From: Atopomonas hussainii
Lineage (GTDB): Bacteria > Pseudomonadota > Gammaproteobacteria > Pseudomonadales > Pseudomonadaceae
DNA: 64,000 nt
Assembly (NCBI RefSeq): GCF_900109735.1
Contig: NZ_FOAS01000012.1
Coordinates: forward strand, 1 to 64,000
Reading direction: 5' to 3'
Part shown: in pieces, positions 1 through 8,212 of the stretch
How the letters are laid out: the number at the start of each line of letters is the position of its first letter
Position numbering within the stretch: the first letter of the stretch is position 1
The notes under the pieces: model-generated
The model's input: only the letters and a program-made list of their open reading frames with translations
What the model was told of the DNA's origin: nothing
The model's database searches: none
Program-made: the position numbers and the translations under genes

Positions 1-356
1 AGAAGGCCAGTTGCAAGAGCAAATAGAACGCCTGAAAGCCAAAGTGCGCGCCAAAGTCGAGCATCCCTTTCACGTGGTTAAAAATCTGTTTCATTACCGC
101 AAAACGCGCTATCGCGGTCTGACGAAAAACACGGCGCAGCTGTTCAGCCTGTTTGGCTTCGCGAATTTGCTGCTATCCAAGCGACATTTGATGCGTGCTC
201 ACGGGATAAATCCGTCTTGCTGACGGGAAATGGCCTCTACGGAGGCTGCGCTAACGCCAAAAGGCGCTAGTCATGCGGGGAATCGAGCTGGTTTTCTGAT
301 TTTGCGCTGCGAATCGGCACTGGTGCTGGTGTGAGGCTTAATAAATCAGCGTTTCC
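1..356 (+). mobile_element. IS5-family insertion sequence, right end (partial)
   Basis: The transposase 3' end (2-223) is followed by a non-coding tail that ends in AATAAATCAGCGTTTCC at about 340-356. Its reverse complement begins GGAAACGCTGATTT, which has the form of an IS5-subgroup terminal repeat (these start with GG), and it is followed at once by CTAA (357-360), the typical IS5 target. I therefore place the right boundary at 356. The left end lies outside the window, so neither the matching inverted repeat nor the other copy of CTAA can be checked. Confidence 0.7.
2..223 (+). CDS. IS5-family transposase, C-terminal fragment
   Basis: The frame is open from the window edge and ends with TGA at 221-223. 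The visible 73 residues carry the hallmark end of IS5-type DDE transposases: a VEHPFHVVKNLF block, where the glutamate before HPF lies in the catalytic C1 region, then YRGLTKNTAQLFSLFGFANL and LL. IS5-family enzymes run to roughly 300 residues, so this is the last quarter of the protein. The gene simply continues to the left and shows no sign of decay in the visible part. It would catalyse cut-and-paste transposition of the element whose right end is at about 356. Confidence 0.85.
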   Translation, partial: EGQLQEQIERLKAKVRAKVEHPFHVVKNLFHYRKTRYRGLTKNTAQLFSLFGFANLLLSKRHLMRAHGINPSC

Positions 357-705
357 CTAAAGAATCACTTTCCTCATAATCATCTGGCTTATTGTAGTCA
401 TACTCAACATTGAATCTCCCGTCAGGATAAAGAGTAAAGAAAACTCCCCAAATACGACTCCCATCTTTTTCAAGGAGATCATCACGGAGATAAATAGCAG
501 CATCCAGCCCCTCCCAGAGAGCGCTAGGATTTCTTTCAAATCCGCCTTTCTCTTCCCTTCCCCCATTATATATAAACCATTGAGAACCAGACGCCATCTT
601 TTGAAAGATTTGCATATGACAACCAGCACACTCCCACTGCCGCCCATCAATAAAACCTAAAACATATGCAGCCAACCGACAATAAGCCTCTTCAACCGTA
701 TTCAT
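346..705 (-). CDS. YezG/DUF600-like immunity protein, 3' end altered by IS insertion
   Basis: About 119 residues from the ATG at 705; a TTG at 723 would add six more, and neither has a good ribosome site. The C-terminal half, with FFTLYPDGRFNVEYDYNKP and YEE, closely resembles the YezG/DUF600 family, cytoplasmic immunity proteins that neutralise polymorphic (YeeF/LXG or CDI type) toxins. The last codons (Leu-Gly-Lys-Arg, stop at 346-348) are read from the inverted repeat of the IS5-family element, so the native end was cut off by the insertion. No toxin gene is next to it in the window. A CAGC-type pair of cysteines sits near residue 27. Whether the shortened protein still works is unknown, but most of the family domain is present. 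Confidence 0.6.
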   Translation of the reverse strand: MNTVEEAYCRLAAYVLGFIDGRQWECAGCHMQIFQKMASGSQWFIYNGGREEKGGFERNPSALWEGLDAAIYLRDDLLEKDGSRIWGVFFTLYPDGRFNVEYDYNKPDDYEESDSLGKR

Positions 706-747
706 CACACCATCACTGCTCAAACCAAAAAGGAACTAGCCCACAAC

Positions 748-770
748 AAAAAAGGGGACCGATTTATTCC
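748..770. repeat. Possible end of a REP/Y1-transposase type element
   Basis: The string AAAAAAGGGGACCGATTTAT at 748-767 closely resembles a sequence (AAAAGGGGACAGATTTATTT) that I recall as frequent beside REP-associated Y1 transposase genes in gammaproteobacteria. Only one end is visible and there is no transposase here, so this is at most a remnant. It lies between the immunity gene and the merR gene. Confidence 0.3.
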
Positions 771-1196
771 CTAACCCCCAACCACCCCTTCTTCCCGCCC
801 CACCTGCTCATGCAGCGCCAAACAATTCGCCACTTCCACCAGCTCGCCACGCTTTAACCGTTCGATTTTATTCAGCAGATAACGCTCGACCTCTTGCGCT
901 TGCCGCACGCGGTCGCGCACATCACTTAAGCGATCTTCGAGCATGGCCAGTTGTTCGGGCAGGCCGAGGCCGCCGGCGTAGTAGCGGCGCGTTTGTTCGG
1001 CGATTTCGTTAAGGGTGAAGCCGATGTATTTGGCCAAGCGGATCAGCTCAATGCGCTCTAGGTTGTCGCGACTGAAGTCTTTATAGCGGCGGCTGCCGGC
1101 TTGGCGTTCGGTACTGAGCAGCAGACCCAATTGGTCGTAATGCCGGATGGTGTCTTTGGTGGTGCCAGTGGCTTTGGCCAGTTCACTGATTAGCAT
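771..1196 (-). CDS. MerR-family transcriptional regulator
   Basis: A 141-residue protein with the N-terminal MerR winged helix (ISELAKATGTTKDTIRHYDQLGLL, residues 3-26, followed by the SRRY wing) and a long dimerisation helix at about 80-115. The conserved C-terminal cysteines of the metal-sensing members (CueR, ZntR, MerR) are not seen; the single Cys is in a NCLALHEQ context. The effector is therefore probably not a metal, and small organic molecules or aldehydes are alternatives. The ATG at 1196 has a GGAG six bases upstream. The gene diverges from the molybdenum hydroxylase operon, and the intervening palindrome (1227-1246) is its likely operator, which suggests control of that operon and of itself. 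Confidence 0.85.
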   Translation of the reverse strand: MLISELAKATGTTKDTIRHYDQLGLLLSTERQAGSRRYKDFSRDNLERIELIRLAKYIGFTLNEIAEQTRRYYAGGLGLPEQLAMLEDRLSDVRDRVRQAQEVERYLLNKIERLKRGELVEVANCLALHEQVGREEGVVGG

Positions 1197-1222
1197 GCGG
1201 GCTCCATTGTGCCGAACGGGGC

Positions 1223-1254
1223 TTGACTGTTGGGTTAACCCAACAGGTTAGAGT
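1223..1254 (+). promoter_or_regulatory. MerR-type promoter/operator for the molybdenum hydroxylase operon
   Basis: TTGACT (-35, 1223-1228) and TAGAGT (-10, 1249-1254) are separated by 20 bp, longer than the 17-bp optimum and typical of promoters activated by MerR-family DNA distortion. The spacer region holds a perfect 20-bp palindrome, CTGTTGGGTTAACCCAACAG (1227-1246). It lies between the divergent merR (start 1196) and the oxidoreductase operon (start 1340). Confidence 0.75.
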
Positions 1255-1339
1255 GGCCTAGACTGGAGTAATTATTCTAATTGCGCCAGCCCCAGTCGCC
1301 GTTACCGGGGCTAGGCCAACAACCTAAGAGGCACAGGCC

Positions 1340-1849
1340 GTGATTAGCTTTCAACTCAATGGGCAGCGCGTAGACGCCGATGTGCCCGCCGATATGCCGC
1401 TGCTGTGGGTGGTGCGCGACCATTTCAAGCTCAAGGGCAGCAAATTTGGCTGCGGCATGGGCCTGTGCGGCGCGTGCAGCATGTTGGTGGACGGGCAATC
1501 GACGCGCACCTGCATTTTGCCGGTGGCGGCGGTGGCTAATCGCGCGGTGACCACCATTGAAGGGCTTGCCGATAAAGACAGCCAGCAGCTATCTACCCTG
1601 CAACAGGCATGGGTGGCGCACAGCGTGCCGCAGTGCGGTTATTGCCAATCGGGCCAGCTGATTAGCGCCACGGCGCTGTTAAACAGCAACCCCGCCCCTT
1701 CGGATGCGGATATCGACAACGCCATGCAGGGCAATCTGTGCCGCTGCGGCACGTATCCGCGCATTAAGCAGGCGATTAAAGCCGCCGCAGAGCAAACAGC
1801 CGCCGCCGTGCATACCTTCGACCCACGCCAAGCGGAGGCCAAAGCATGA
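1340..1849 (+). CDS. (2Fe-2S)-binding small subunit of a two-subunit molybdenum hydroxylase (IorA/NicA type)
   Basis: A 169-residue electron-transfer subunit. It has the plant-ferredoxin cluster motif CGMGLCGACS with a further Cys at about 61, then the second cluster motif CGYCQSGQ and the paired NLCRCGTYPRI. These are the two [2Fe-2S] sites of the xanthine dehydrogenase family. It starts with GTG at 1340, with AAGAGG about nine bases upstream. Its last four bases overlap the start of the catalytic subunit (ATGA at 1846), so the two are translationally coupled. There is no signal peptide; it probably crosses the membrane with the Tat-tagged large subunit. IorA of isoquinoline oxidoreductase and NicA of nicotinate hydroxylase have this form, but the substrate here cannot be told. 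Confidence 0.88.
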   Translation: MISFQLNGQRVDADVPADMPLLWVVRDHFKLKGSKFGCGMGLCGACSMLVDGQSTRTCILPVAAVANRAVTTIEGLADKDSQQLSTLQQAWVAHSVPQCGYCQSGQLISATALLNSNPAPSDADIDNAMQGNLCRCGTYPRIKQAIKAAAEQTAAAVHTFDPRQAEAKA

Positions 1850-4047
1850 GCCAGACTAACCAAGCGCGCCGCCTGTTTTTAAAGCAGCTCGGCATTGTGG
1901 GCGGCGGTTTAATTGTTGGCCTGCCGCTGTCGGCCTCGGTCAACGCCAACAGCACCACCAATGCCGCCTTGCAGCCCAATGCGTTTATTCACTTAAGCCA
2001 AAGCGGTGAGGTGAGTTTTTATCTGCCGCGCAGCGAGATGGGCCAAGGCACTTACCACGGCCTAACCACCCTGATTGGCGAGGAGCTGGACATCGACCCA
2101 GCGCGCATTCGCGTGCATCACGCCACCGCCGACACGGCGTTTAACAACCCCGAGTACGACCAGCAAATCACCGGCGGCAGCACCAGCATGAAGGGCAGCT
2201 ACCTGCCGCTGCGCCAAGCCGCCGCCGATGCCCGTGCGCTGCTGTTATTAGCCGCCGTGCAGCAGCTGGGCGTGCCGCGCGAGCAACTGCGCACCGACAA
2301 CGGCTATGTGCTGCATGGCGAGCAGAAAACGCCCTACGCCGAGCTGGTCGCCGTGGCTGCGCAGCTAGAAACACCCCAAGATGTCGCCCTGAAAGAGCCC
2401 AGCGAATTTAAATACATCGGCAAGCAGCGCCCGCGTTTGGATGGCCACGCTAAAGCCACCGGCACCGCCGAGTTTGGTTTAGATATCGACTTCCCCGGCT
2501 TGCAGCGTGCCGTGCTGGTGCGCTGCCCGGTGGCTGGCGGCACAGTGAACAGAGTGGACGACAGCGCCGCGCGCGGTATGCCTGGCGTCACCCATGTGGT
2601 GAGCATTCATAACGGCGTGGCCGTGGTGGCCGAGCACTACTATCAAGCCAAACTGGCCGCCGCCAAGTTGGTGATCGACTGGCAGCTGCCGGAGAAACTC
2701 AGCCAGTTTTCTTCCGCTGAAGGCCAAGCGCAGTTCGCCCAAGCATTGGATGCGGACAAATCCCACGAAGCCTTTAAGCAAGGCGATGGCAGCAAGGCAC
2801 TGAACCCCGCCAGCCGTGTGCTGCGCGCCGATTACTGGGCACCCTACCTTGCCCACGCCACCATGGAGCCAATGAACTGCACGGTAAAAATCGCCGACGG
2901 CGAGATGGACGTTTGGGTCGGCAGCCAATCGCCGGGCCTCGCGCAGGGCTTGGCGGCGTTTTATAGCGGCATCAGCAAGAGCAAAATCCGCATCCACAGC
3001 ACCTTCTTAGGCGGCGGTTTTGGTCGCCGTACCGCGTCGGACTACGTTGGCGAAGCCGTGGCCATCGCCAAGGCCAGCGGCGTGCCAGTGCAACTGATCT
3101 GGAGCCGCGAAGACGACACCCGCCACGACCTTTACCGCCCTGCCGCCATGGCGCGCTTTGCCATCGGCCTAACCGACGACGGGCGCATCGACACCTGGCA
3201 GGTGCGCCGCGCCGGCCCCAACATCATGGCCTACACCGTGGACGAAGCGCTGGACGCCATGGCCCCGGGCTTTTTGCCCAACGGCATGGTCAATTGGATG
3301 AGCAAGGCCGGCTACGGCCTGTATGACGGCTGGAGCCTCGACCACTCCAGCGTCGAAGGCCTGTATGAAGACTACGACGCCAGCCACAAAGCCGTAGAGC
3401 ACGTGACCGTCGACCCCGGCCTGCCGTGCGGTTTCTGGCGTAGCGTGGGGCACAGCTTTAGCGGCTTCTTTAAAGAGTCGATGATTGATGAAGTAGCCGT
3501 GGCCACCGAGCAAGACCCGGTCGCCTACCGTTTGCAGCACTTAAGCGGCAATCCGCGCTTAGCCAACGCGCTGAAAGTCGCCGCCGAAAAAGCCGGCTGG
3601 CCGAAGGCGGGCAACAGTGAGCGCCGCTTGGGCGTGGCGGCGCATAACTCCTTCGCCAGCTCAGTAGCGCAGGTGGCCGAGGTGTCGCTAGAGAACGGCG
3701 CCATCCGCGTACACAAGGTGGTCTGCGTGGTGGACTGCGGCCGCGTGGTGAACCCCGATGTAGTCAAAGCGCAGATGGAAAGCGGCATCCTCTTCGGCCT
3801 TACCGCAGCGCTGCACGGCGAAATCACCTTAAAAGACGGCGTGGTGCAGCAAAGTAATTTCCACGACTACCCCGTGCTGCGCATGCCGCAAACGCCGGAG
3901 ATTGACGTGCACATCATCGATAGCAACGAGCCGCCCACCGGCGTTGGCGAACCCGGCACCCCGCCGATTGCCGCTGCGGTAGCCAACGCGCTGTTTGCCC
4001 TCACCGGCCAGCGCCTGCGCAGCCTGCCGCTGAAACTGGCGAGCTAA
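1846..4047 (+). CDS. Molybdopterin-binding catalytic subunit, xanthine dehydrogenase family (IorB type), Tat-exported
   Basis: 733 residues. An N-terminal twin-arginine signal (RRLFLKQLGIVGG, about residues 9-21) is followed by the fused halves of the Ald_Xan_dh_C2 molybdenum domain. FLGGGFGRR (about 385-393) and GVGEPGTPPIAAAV near the C-terminus are cofactor-pocket motifs; the Glu of GVGE is the catalytic base in this family. No FAD subunit is encoded nearby, as in isoquinoline 1-oxidoreductase, so electrons are expected to leave through the small subunit to a cytochrome or quinone. Unlike NicB-type enzymes it carries no C-terminal cytochrome c domain. It hydroxylates an aromatic heterocycle or aldehyde in the periplasm; the exact substrate is unknown. 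Only three bases separate it from xdhC. Confidence 0.88.
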   Translation: MSQTNQARRLFLKQLGIVGGGLIVGLPLSASVNANSTTNAALQPNAFIHLSQSGEVSFYLPRSEMGQGTYHGLTTLIGEELDIDPARIRVHHATADTAFNNPEYDQQITGGSTSMKGSYLPLRQAAADARALLLLAAVQQLGVPREQLRTDNGYVLHGEQKTPYAELVAVAAQLETPQDVALKEPSEFKYIGKQRPRLDGHAKATGTAEFGLDIDFPGLQRAVLVRCPVAGGTVNRVDDSAARGMPGVTHVVSIHNGVAVVAEHYYQAKLAAAKLVIDWQLPEKLSQFSSAEGQAQFAQALDADKSHEAFKQGDGSKALNPASRVLRADYWAPYLAHATMEPMNCTVKIADGEMDVWVGSQSPGLAQGLAAFYSGISKSKIRIHSTFLGGGFGRRTASDYVGEAVAIAKASGVPVQLIWSREDDTRHDLYRPAAMARFAIGLTDDGRIDTWQVRRAGPNIMAYTVDEALDAMAPGFLPNGMVNWMSKAGYGLYDGWSLDHSSVEGLYEDYDASHKAVEHVTVDPGLPCGFWRSVGHSFSGFFKESMIDEVAVATEQDPVAYRLQHLSGNPRLANALKVAAEKAGWPKAGNSERRLGVAAHNSFASSVAQVAEVSLENGAIRVHKVVCVVDCGRVVNPDVVKAQMESGILFGLTAALHGEITLKDGVVQQSNFHDYPVLRMPQTPEIDVHIIDSNEPPTGVGEPGTPPIAAAVANALFALTGQRLRSLPLKLAS

Positions 4048-4049
4048 CC

Positions 4050-5054
4050 ATGCACGACTCGCAACTCACGGTACTGCAAGGCAGCCTGCGCTGCTTGCAG
4101 CAAGGCCATGCGATCACCCTGGTCAGCGTGGCGGCCACGTGGGGCACCTCGCCCCGCCAGGTCGGCTCGCTGCTGGCGGTGAGCAGCGACGGGCAATTCT
4201 TTGGCAGTGTCTCCGGCGGCTGCGTAGAAGAGGACCTGATCGAGCGCCTAGTGCAGCAACCGGTGCACGCGCCGCAGCTGATTCGCTATGGCGAAACCGC
4301 CACCGAGCGGCACCGCTTTGGCCTGCCGTGCGGCGGCGTGCTGCAGTTGGTGGCCGAGCCGTTGAATGACATCAGCGAAGTGCAAGCGCTGATCGGCGAA
4401 CTAGAGCAGCGCCGCGCGGTGCTCAGGCAGACCTGCCTAACCAGCGGCGCCAGCGAGCGCCACGCCTATCGCGGCCAAGTGGCGCCTAAGCTGAGCAGCC
4501 AACACTGGTGCAACGTGTTTGGCCCGGTGTGGCACTTAGTGATTGTCGGCGCTGGCGAAACGGGGCGTTATCTGGCCGAGATGGCCGGCGCGCTGGGCTT
4601 TGCCGTAACAGTAAGCGACCCGCGCCCGGACTACCGCAGCAACTGGCCGCTCACCCATCTGCCGCTGACCGAAGGCTACCCGGATGATGTGATTGCCGGG
4701 CTGAACATCGACCCACGCACCGCGATTGTCACCGTGGCGCACGACCCGCGCGTGGACGACATGGCCCTGCTGCAAGCGCTAAAAAGCCCGGCATTTTATG
4801 TTGGCGCGCTGGGCAGTCACGCCAACAACCAAGCGCGCCGCCAACGCTTGCAAGAGCACTTAGGCTTTAGCGCCGCCGAAGTGGCGCGCTTGGCCGGCCC
4901 GGTGGGTTTACCGCTAGGCAGCAAGACCCCGGCCGAGATCGCGCTGGCGATCATGGCCGAGATTGTCGCGCTGAAAAACGGCATCGACTTACGCGCGCAG
5001 CTGGCCCCAGCCGAGCCAGCCGCGAGCCCTGTGTGCAGCCTGGCCGCCGGTTAA
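4050..5054 (+). CDS. XdhC/CoxI-family molybdenum cofactor maturation protein
   Basis: A 334-residue protein with the N-terminal XdhC_CoxI domain, including the GSVSGGCVEEDLI cofactor-binding loop with its conserved Cys at about 62, and a C-terminal Rossmann-like domain (LVIVGAGETGRYLAEM, then SDPRPDY). Members bind the molybdenum cofactor, assist its sulfuration and insert it into xanthine-dehydrogenase-type enzymes. It follows the catalytic subunit after 2 bp, and its stop overlaps the next gene's start (TAATG). Its place between catalytic subunit and cofactor nucleotidyltransferase fits a dedicated maturase of this enzyme. It acts in the cytoplasm, before Tat export of the folded holoenzyme. 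Confidence 0.88.
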   Translation: MHDSQLTVLQGSLRCLQQGHAITLVSVAATWGTSPRQVGSLLAVSSDGQFFGSVSGGCVEEDLIERLVQQPVHAPQLIRYGETATERHRFGLPCGGVLQLVAEPLNDISEVQALIGELEQRRAVLRQTCLTSGASERHAYRGQVAPKLSSQHWCNVFGPVWHLVIVGAGETGRYLAEMAGALGFAVTVSDPRPDYRSNWPLTHLPLTEGYPDDVIAGLNIDPRTAIVTVAHDPRVDDMALLQALKSPAFYVGALGSHANNQARRQRLQEHLGFSAAEVARLAGPVGLPLGSKTPAEIALAIMAEIVALKNGIDLRAQLAPAEPAASPVCSLAAG

Positions 5055-5656
5055 TGACGCCCGATAACCCAGTGATCGGCCTGCTATTAGCCGCAGGGCA
5101 AGGCAGCCGTTTTGGCGGCGATAAACTGTTGCAGCCGCTGGCCGATGGCACGCCCATTGGCCTTCAGGCCGCGCGCCAGCTGGCTGCGCAGGTGGATGAA
5201 CTGCTCTGCGTAGTGCGCCCGAATGATCACGCCCTTCAGGCGCTGTTGAGCGCAGAAGGCTTCACTGTGCTGCCGAACCCCGAGCACTTAACCGGCCTTA
5301 GCAGCAGTCTAAAAGCTGGCGTAGCCGCACGGCCCAACGCGGCGTATTGGCTGGTCGGGCTGGGCGATATGCCGTTTATTCAGCCCGCCACCTACTCCTC
5401 TATACGTGCCGCGCTCAACCAGCAACTCAAGCAACCCACCCACACCCAGCGCCTGCTACGCACCCGCTTAAACCAGCACACCCACGGCCATCCCTGCGCC
5501 CTGCCGCAACGCTACCGCGCCGAGCTAATGGCCCTCAGCGGCGATAGCGGCGCGGCCAAACTGTTTAAACAGGCTAAGTCCTGCGACGTGCAACTGCTCG
5601 ACACCGACGACAGCGGCGTGCTGCGGGATATCGACGTACCGGCCGACCTGCACTAA
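5054..5656 (+). CDS. Molybdenum cofactor nucleotidyltransferase (MocA-like)
   Basis: A 200-residue NTP-transferase. The N-terminus has the signature LLLAAGQGSRFGGDKLL (nucleotide-binding loop and Lys), and GLGDMPF supplies the metal-binding Asp. Relatives (MocA, also MobA) add CMP or GMP to molybdopterin; beside an XdhC gene and a xanthine-dehydrogenase-type enzyme the MocA role, making the cytosine dinucleotide form, is the more likely. The ATG at 5054 overlaps the xdhC stop; an upstream GTG at 5033 is possible but would overlap xdhC further. It is the last gene of the operon. Confidence 0.8.
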   Translation: MTPDNPVIGLLLAAGQGSRFGGDKLLQPLADGTPIGLQAARQLAAQVDELLCVVRPNDHALQALLSAEGFTVLPNPEHLTGLSSSLKAGVAARPNAAYWLVGLGDMPFIQPATYSSIRAALNQQLKQPTHTQRLLRTRLNQHTHGHPCALPQRYRAELMALSGDSGAAKLFKQAKSCDVQLLDTDDSGVLRDIDVPADLH

Positions 5657-5735
5657 GCAACACTGCTCTACTACCGCGCAAGCTGCGCCGTATCACTCTT
5701 GCCTTAATGCCCGCTGCCGCGCCGACTGAGGCCAA

Positions 5736-5763
5736 TTTACCTAAGGCGGAAAAGGCTTATAAA
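5736..5763 (+). promoter_or_regulatory. Candidate sigma70 promoter of the M48 peptidase gene
   Basis: TTTACC (5736-5741) and TATAAA (5758-5763) with a 16-bp spacer, about 47 bp before the chosen start codon. It lies in the 153-bp gap after the molybdenum hydroxylase operon, suggesting separate transcription of the peptidase gene. Confidence 0.45.
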
Positions 5764-5809
5764 ATTCGCCAGCGTTCAAGCACAACAAGACACAAACATG
5801 GAGGTTTTT

Positions 5810-8143
5810 GTGGACATATCCACTGTCTATCCCGCTGGCCCTGCGCAAGTACCCGACAATCTCACCCGCCCCAACGCAAGCTACAAACGCCACGTTTGGC
5901 TCGCCATGCTGGGCTTAACGTTTTTTATGCTGGCCTACTTCGCGCTCTTGGGCTGCTTTGCATGGATCACCTGGGCCAGCGCCAGCGCCTTGCACGAAGG
6001 CCGCGACGACGTGATTCGCAGCATCGTGATTCTGCCCTGTGCGGCCATTCTTACCCTATTTATGGCCAAGTCACTGTTTGCCGTTAAACGGGCTGGCAAC
6101 ACCGACGGGATGGAAGTGACCGAGCAAGAGCAACCCGCACTGTTCAGCCTTATTTATCGGCTTGCTGATGAAATCGGCGCACCACGCCCGCATCGCGTAT
6201 TTCTGACCCCCGATGTCAACGCGGCCGTGTCTTACGACCTCTCGCTGCTTAACTTGTTCTTCCCCTCGAAAAAGAACCTCATCATCGGCCTTGGCCTAGT
6301 AAACGTGCTGTCGTTGGGCGAAATGAAAGCCGTGCTGGCCCACGAGTTTGGCCACTTTGCGCAGCGCTCCATGATGGTGGGTCGCTGGGTATATATCGCC
6401 CATCAAATCATCGGCCACATGGTTGCCACGCGTGACTGGCTAGATAAGTTGGTCAAGTTTATCGGCTCCATTGACCTGCGTATCGCGTGGTTTGGCTGGC
6501 TGCTAAGCATCGTTATTTGGTCGATTCGTGCCGTGGTTGACACGCTCTTTTCGCTGGTGGTGATGGCCGAGCGGGCACTTAGCCGCGAAATGGAATTTAA
6601 CGCCGACCTAGTAGCGGTATCTGTGACCGGCTCAGACGCTTTGGTTAACGCCCTGCATAAACTGCAAGCCGCCGACCACGCTTGGCAAACCGCACTCAAC
6701 GTGGCCGAGCGCGAAAGCCGCAATGGCCAACGCATTGCCGATTTGTTTAGTGCTCAGCGCGTTGCCATGGAAGCCATGCGCCATGTGCTCGACGACCAAA
6801 GCTACGGCGCCACGCCGCTAGCCCCCACAGACACTAACCCGGCCGAGCACCGCGTGTTTTCCGAGCAAAGCGCCCGTCCACCGCAAATGTGGGCAACTCA
6901 CCCAGCCAACCGCGACCGTGAAGACAATGCCAAGCGCATTTATGTCGCCGCGCCGATTGAAGAACGCTCGGCGTGGACACTGTTCAACGAACCGGCGCAG
7001 GTTAGAAGCAGCATTTCGCAAAGCTTTTACAACGCCGAAAAGCGTGACGAGATGGAGGTCATTGCCGCCAAAGACGCGGTTATGAAGCGTTTCGCCTTTG
7101 CCTCATTGGCGCCTAAATACCTCGGCAACTACCTCGGTCGCGCCCCCTTACGTAATTTCAGCTCAATGGATGAATTGCTCAGCTGTGGCGAGATCGCTGC
7201 AACCCCGCAAGCCTCCATTGCGCAGCTCTACCCCTCATCGCTAAAAGACCTGCTCAAACAAGAACGCGACCTTGATATTGAAATCGCCACCCTCGAAGGG
7301 CTGCGCAGTGGCCAGTTAAAACCCTCTGGAGGCGTTATTCGCCATCGCGGAGAAGAGCTTAAAAAAGAGCAAATCCCTACCGCCATCAGCGAACTAAAAG
7401 TAGAGCGCAGCACGCTTGCCGAACAACTCAAGCAACATGACGCCAGCTGCCGCCGCGCCTATCTACAAGCGGCCGAACAACTCGACCAAGGCTGGTATAG
7501 CTACCTGCTCAGCTTAAACAAACTGCTGCATTGCACGAGCCACCTCGCGGCAGTGGCACATAACGAGCAAGCCTTGCTAACCAACACCTGGCTGGTGATT
7601 ACCGCCGATAAGCAAATTGGCTTTTTCGAGAAGCGCCGCATGATTCGTGTGGCCAAACAGGTAGAAGCGGTACTCCGCGAAGTGGCCAGCACGCTACAAA
7701 CGCTGCGCCCCACCGCCAGCACCCTAGAGAAGCTGGGCATTGATCGCTGGAAGGAACAAATTCCACAGTTCAATTTGCTCAATGTCAGCGAAAAGAATTG
7801 GGCCGATTGGTGCCCCGCAGCCAGCCAAGAGATCAGCAATATCGCTGGCTTACTCGACTACATCAGTGATGTCACGTTGGAAGAAATCATTGAAGCCGAG
7901 CAGACACTGCATCACGCCATTATCGATGCAGACGTGCTGCTTACCGACGCACCGGCAAGCGCCAGCACGCCAGAAGACTACTTAACGCTACTACCGGGCA
8001 ACGAGCACGTTCTGCAACAGAAGCTCGACCTCTGGAACCGCTTTCAATTAGCCCAAGGGTTGCTGCCTACCTTGTCCCGTCTTCTGATTGCAGGCGGCAT
8101 CGTTGGCGGCACTATTTTGTTTGGGCTGTTGTACAAGCCGTAA
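5810..8143 (+). CDS. Large membrane-bound M48-family zinc metallopeptidase
   Basis: About 777 residues. The N-terminal third holds two membrane segments (about 30-55 and 75-95), the zinc motif HEFGH (about residue 177), another hydrophobic stretch at about 225-255, and the third-ligand motif EMEFNAD at about 258-264, so the M48 (HtpX/Ste24) active site is complete. M48 peptidases are usually 280-500 residues; here about 400 more follow, rich in charged helices (likely coiled coil, about 475-560), and a final membrane segment lies near the C-terminus. I start at GTG 5810 because GGAGG lies five bases before it; the ATG at 5798 would contain that ribosome site. It probably degrades or processes envelope proteins. 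Substrate unknown. Confidence 0.8.
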   Translation: MDISTVYPAGPAQVPDNLTRPNASYKRHVWLAMLGLTFFMLAYFALLGCFAWITWASASALHEGRDDVIRSIVILPCAAILTLFMAKSLFAVKRAGNTDGMEVTEQEQPALFSLIYRLADEIGAPRPHRVFLTPDVNAAVSYDLSLLNLFFPSKKNLIIGLGLVNVLSLGEMKAVLAHEFGHFAQRSMMVGRWVYIAHQIIGHMVATRDWLDKLVKFIGSIDLRIAWFGWLLSIVIWSIRAVVDTLFSLVVMAERALSREMEFNADLVAVSVTGSDALVNALHKLQAADHAWQTALNVAERESRNGQRIADLFSAQRVAMEAMRHVLDDQSYGATPLAPTDTNPAEHRVFSEQSARPPQMWATHPANRDREDNAKRIYVAAPIEERSAWTLFNEPAQVRSSISQSFYNAEKRDEMEVIAAKDAVMKRFAFASLAPKYLGNYLGRAPLRNFSSMDELLSCGEIAATPQASIAQLYPSSLKDLLKQERDLDIEIATLEGLRSGQLKPSGGVIRHRGEELKKEQIPTAISELKVERSTLAEQLKQHDASCRRAYLQAAEQLDQGWYSYLLSLNKLLHCTSHLAAVAHNEQALLTNTWLVITADKQIGFFEKRRMIRVAKQVEAVLREVASTLQTLRPTASTLEKLGIDRWKEQIPQFNLLNVSEKNWADWCPAASQEISNIAGLLDYISDVTLEEIIEAEQTLHHAIIDADVLLTDAPASASTPEDYLTLLPGNEHVLQQKLDLWNRFQLAQGLLPTLSRLLIAGGIVGGTILFGLLYKP

Positions 8144-8177
8144 TACAGCTGCGGCTAGACAACTGAGCTAATTTTGA

Positions 8178-8212
8178 GCCAGCCGTTCATACGGCAACGG
8201 CTGGCATCTTTT
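8178..8212 (+). terminator. Rho-independent terminator after the M48 peptidase gene
   Basis: GCCAGCCGTT (8178-8187) pairs perfectly with AACGGCTGGC (8196-8205) around an eight-base loop and is followed by ATCTTTT. It lies 35 bp after the stop codon. Confidence 0.8.

Noticed and set aside
78..340. Hairpins in the IS5 tail as a terminator
   Set aside because: No T-run; the sequence is explained as the end of the IS.
666..857. A 63-codon plus-strand frame over the immunity/merR gap
   Set aside because: It overlaps both merR and the immunity gene on the other strand and has no ribosome site or motif.
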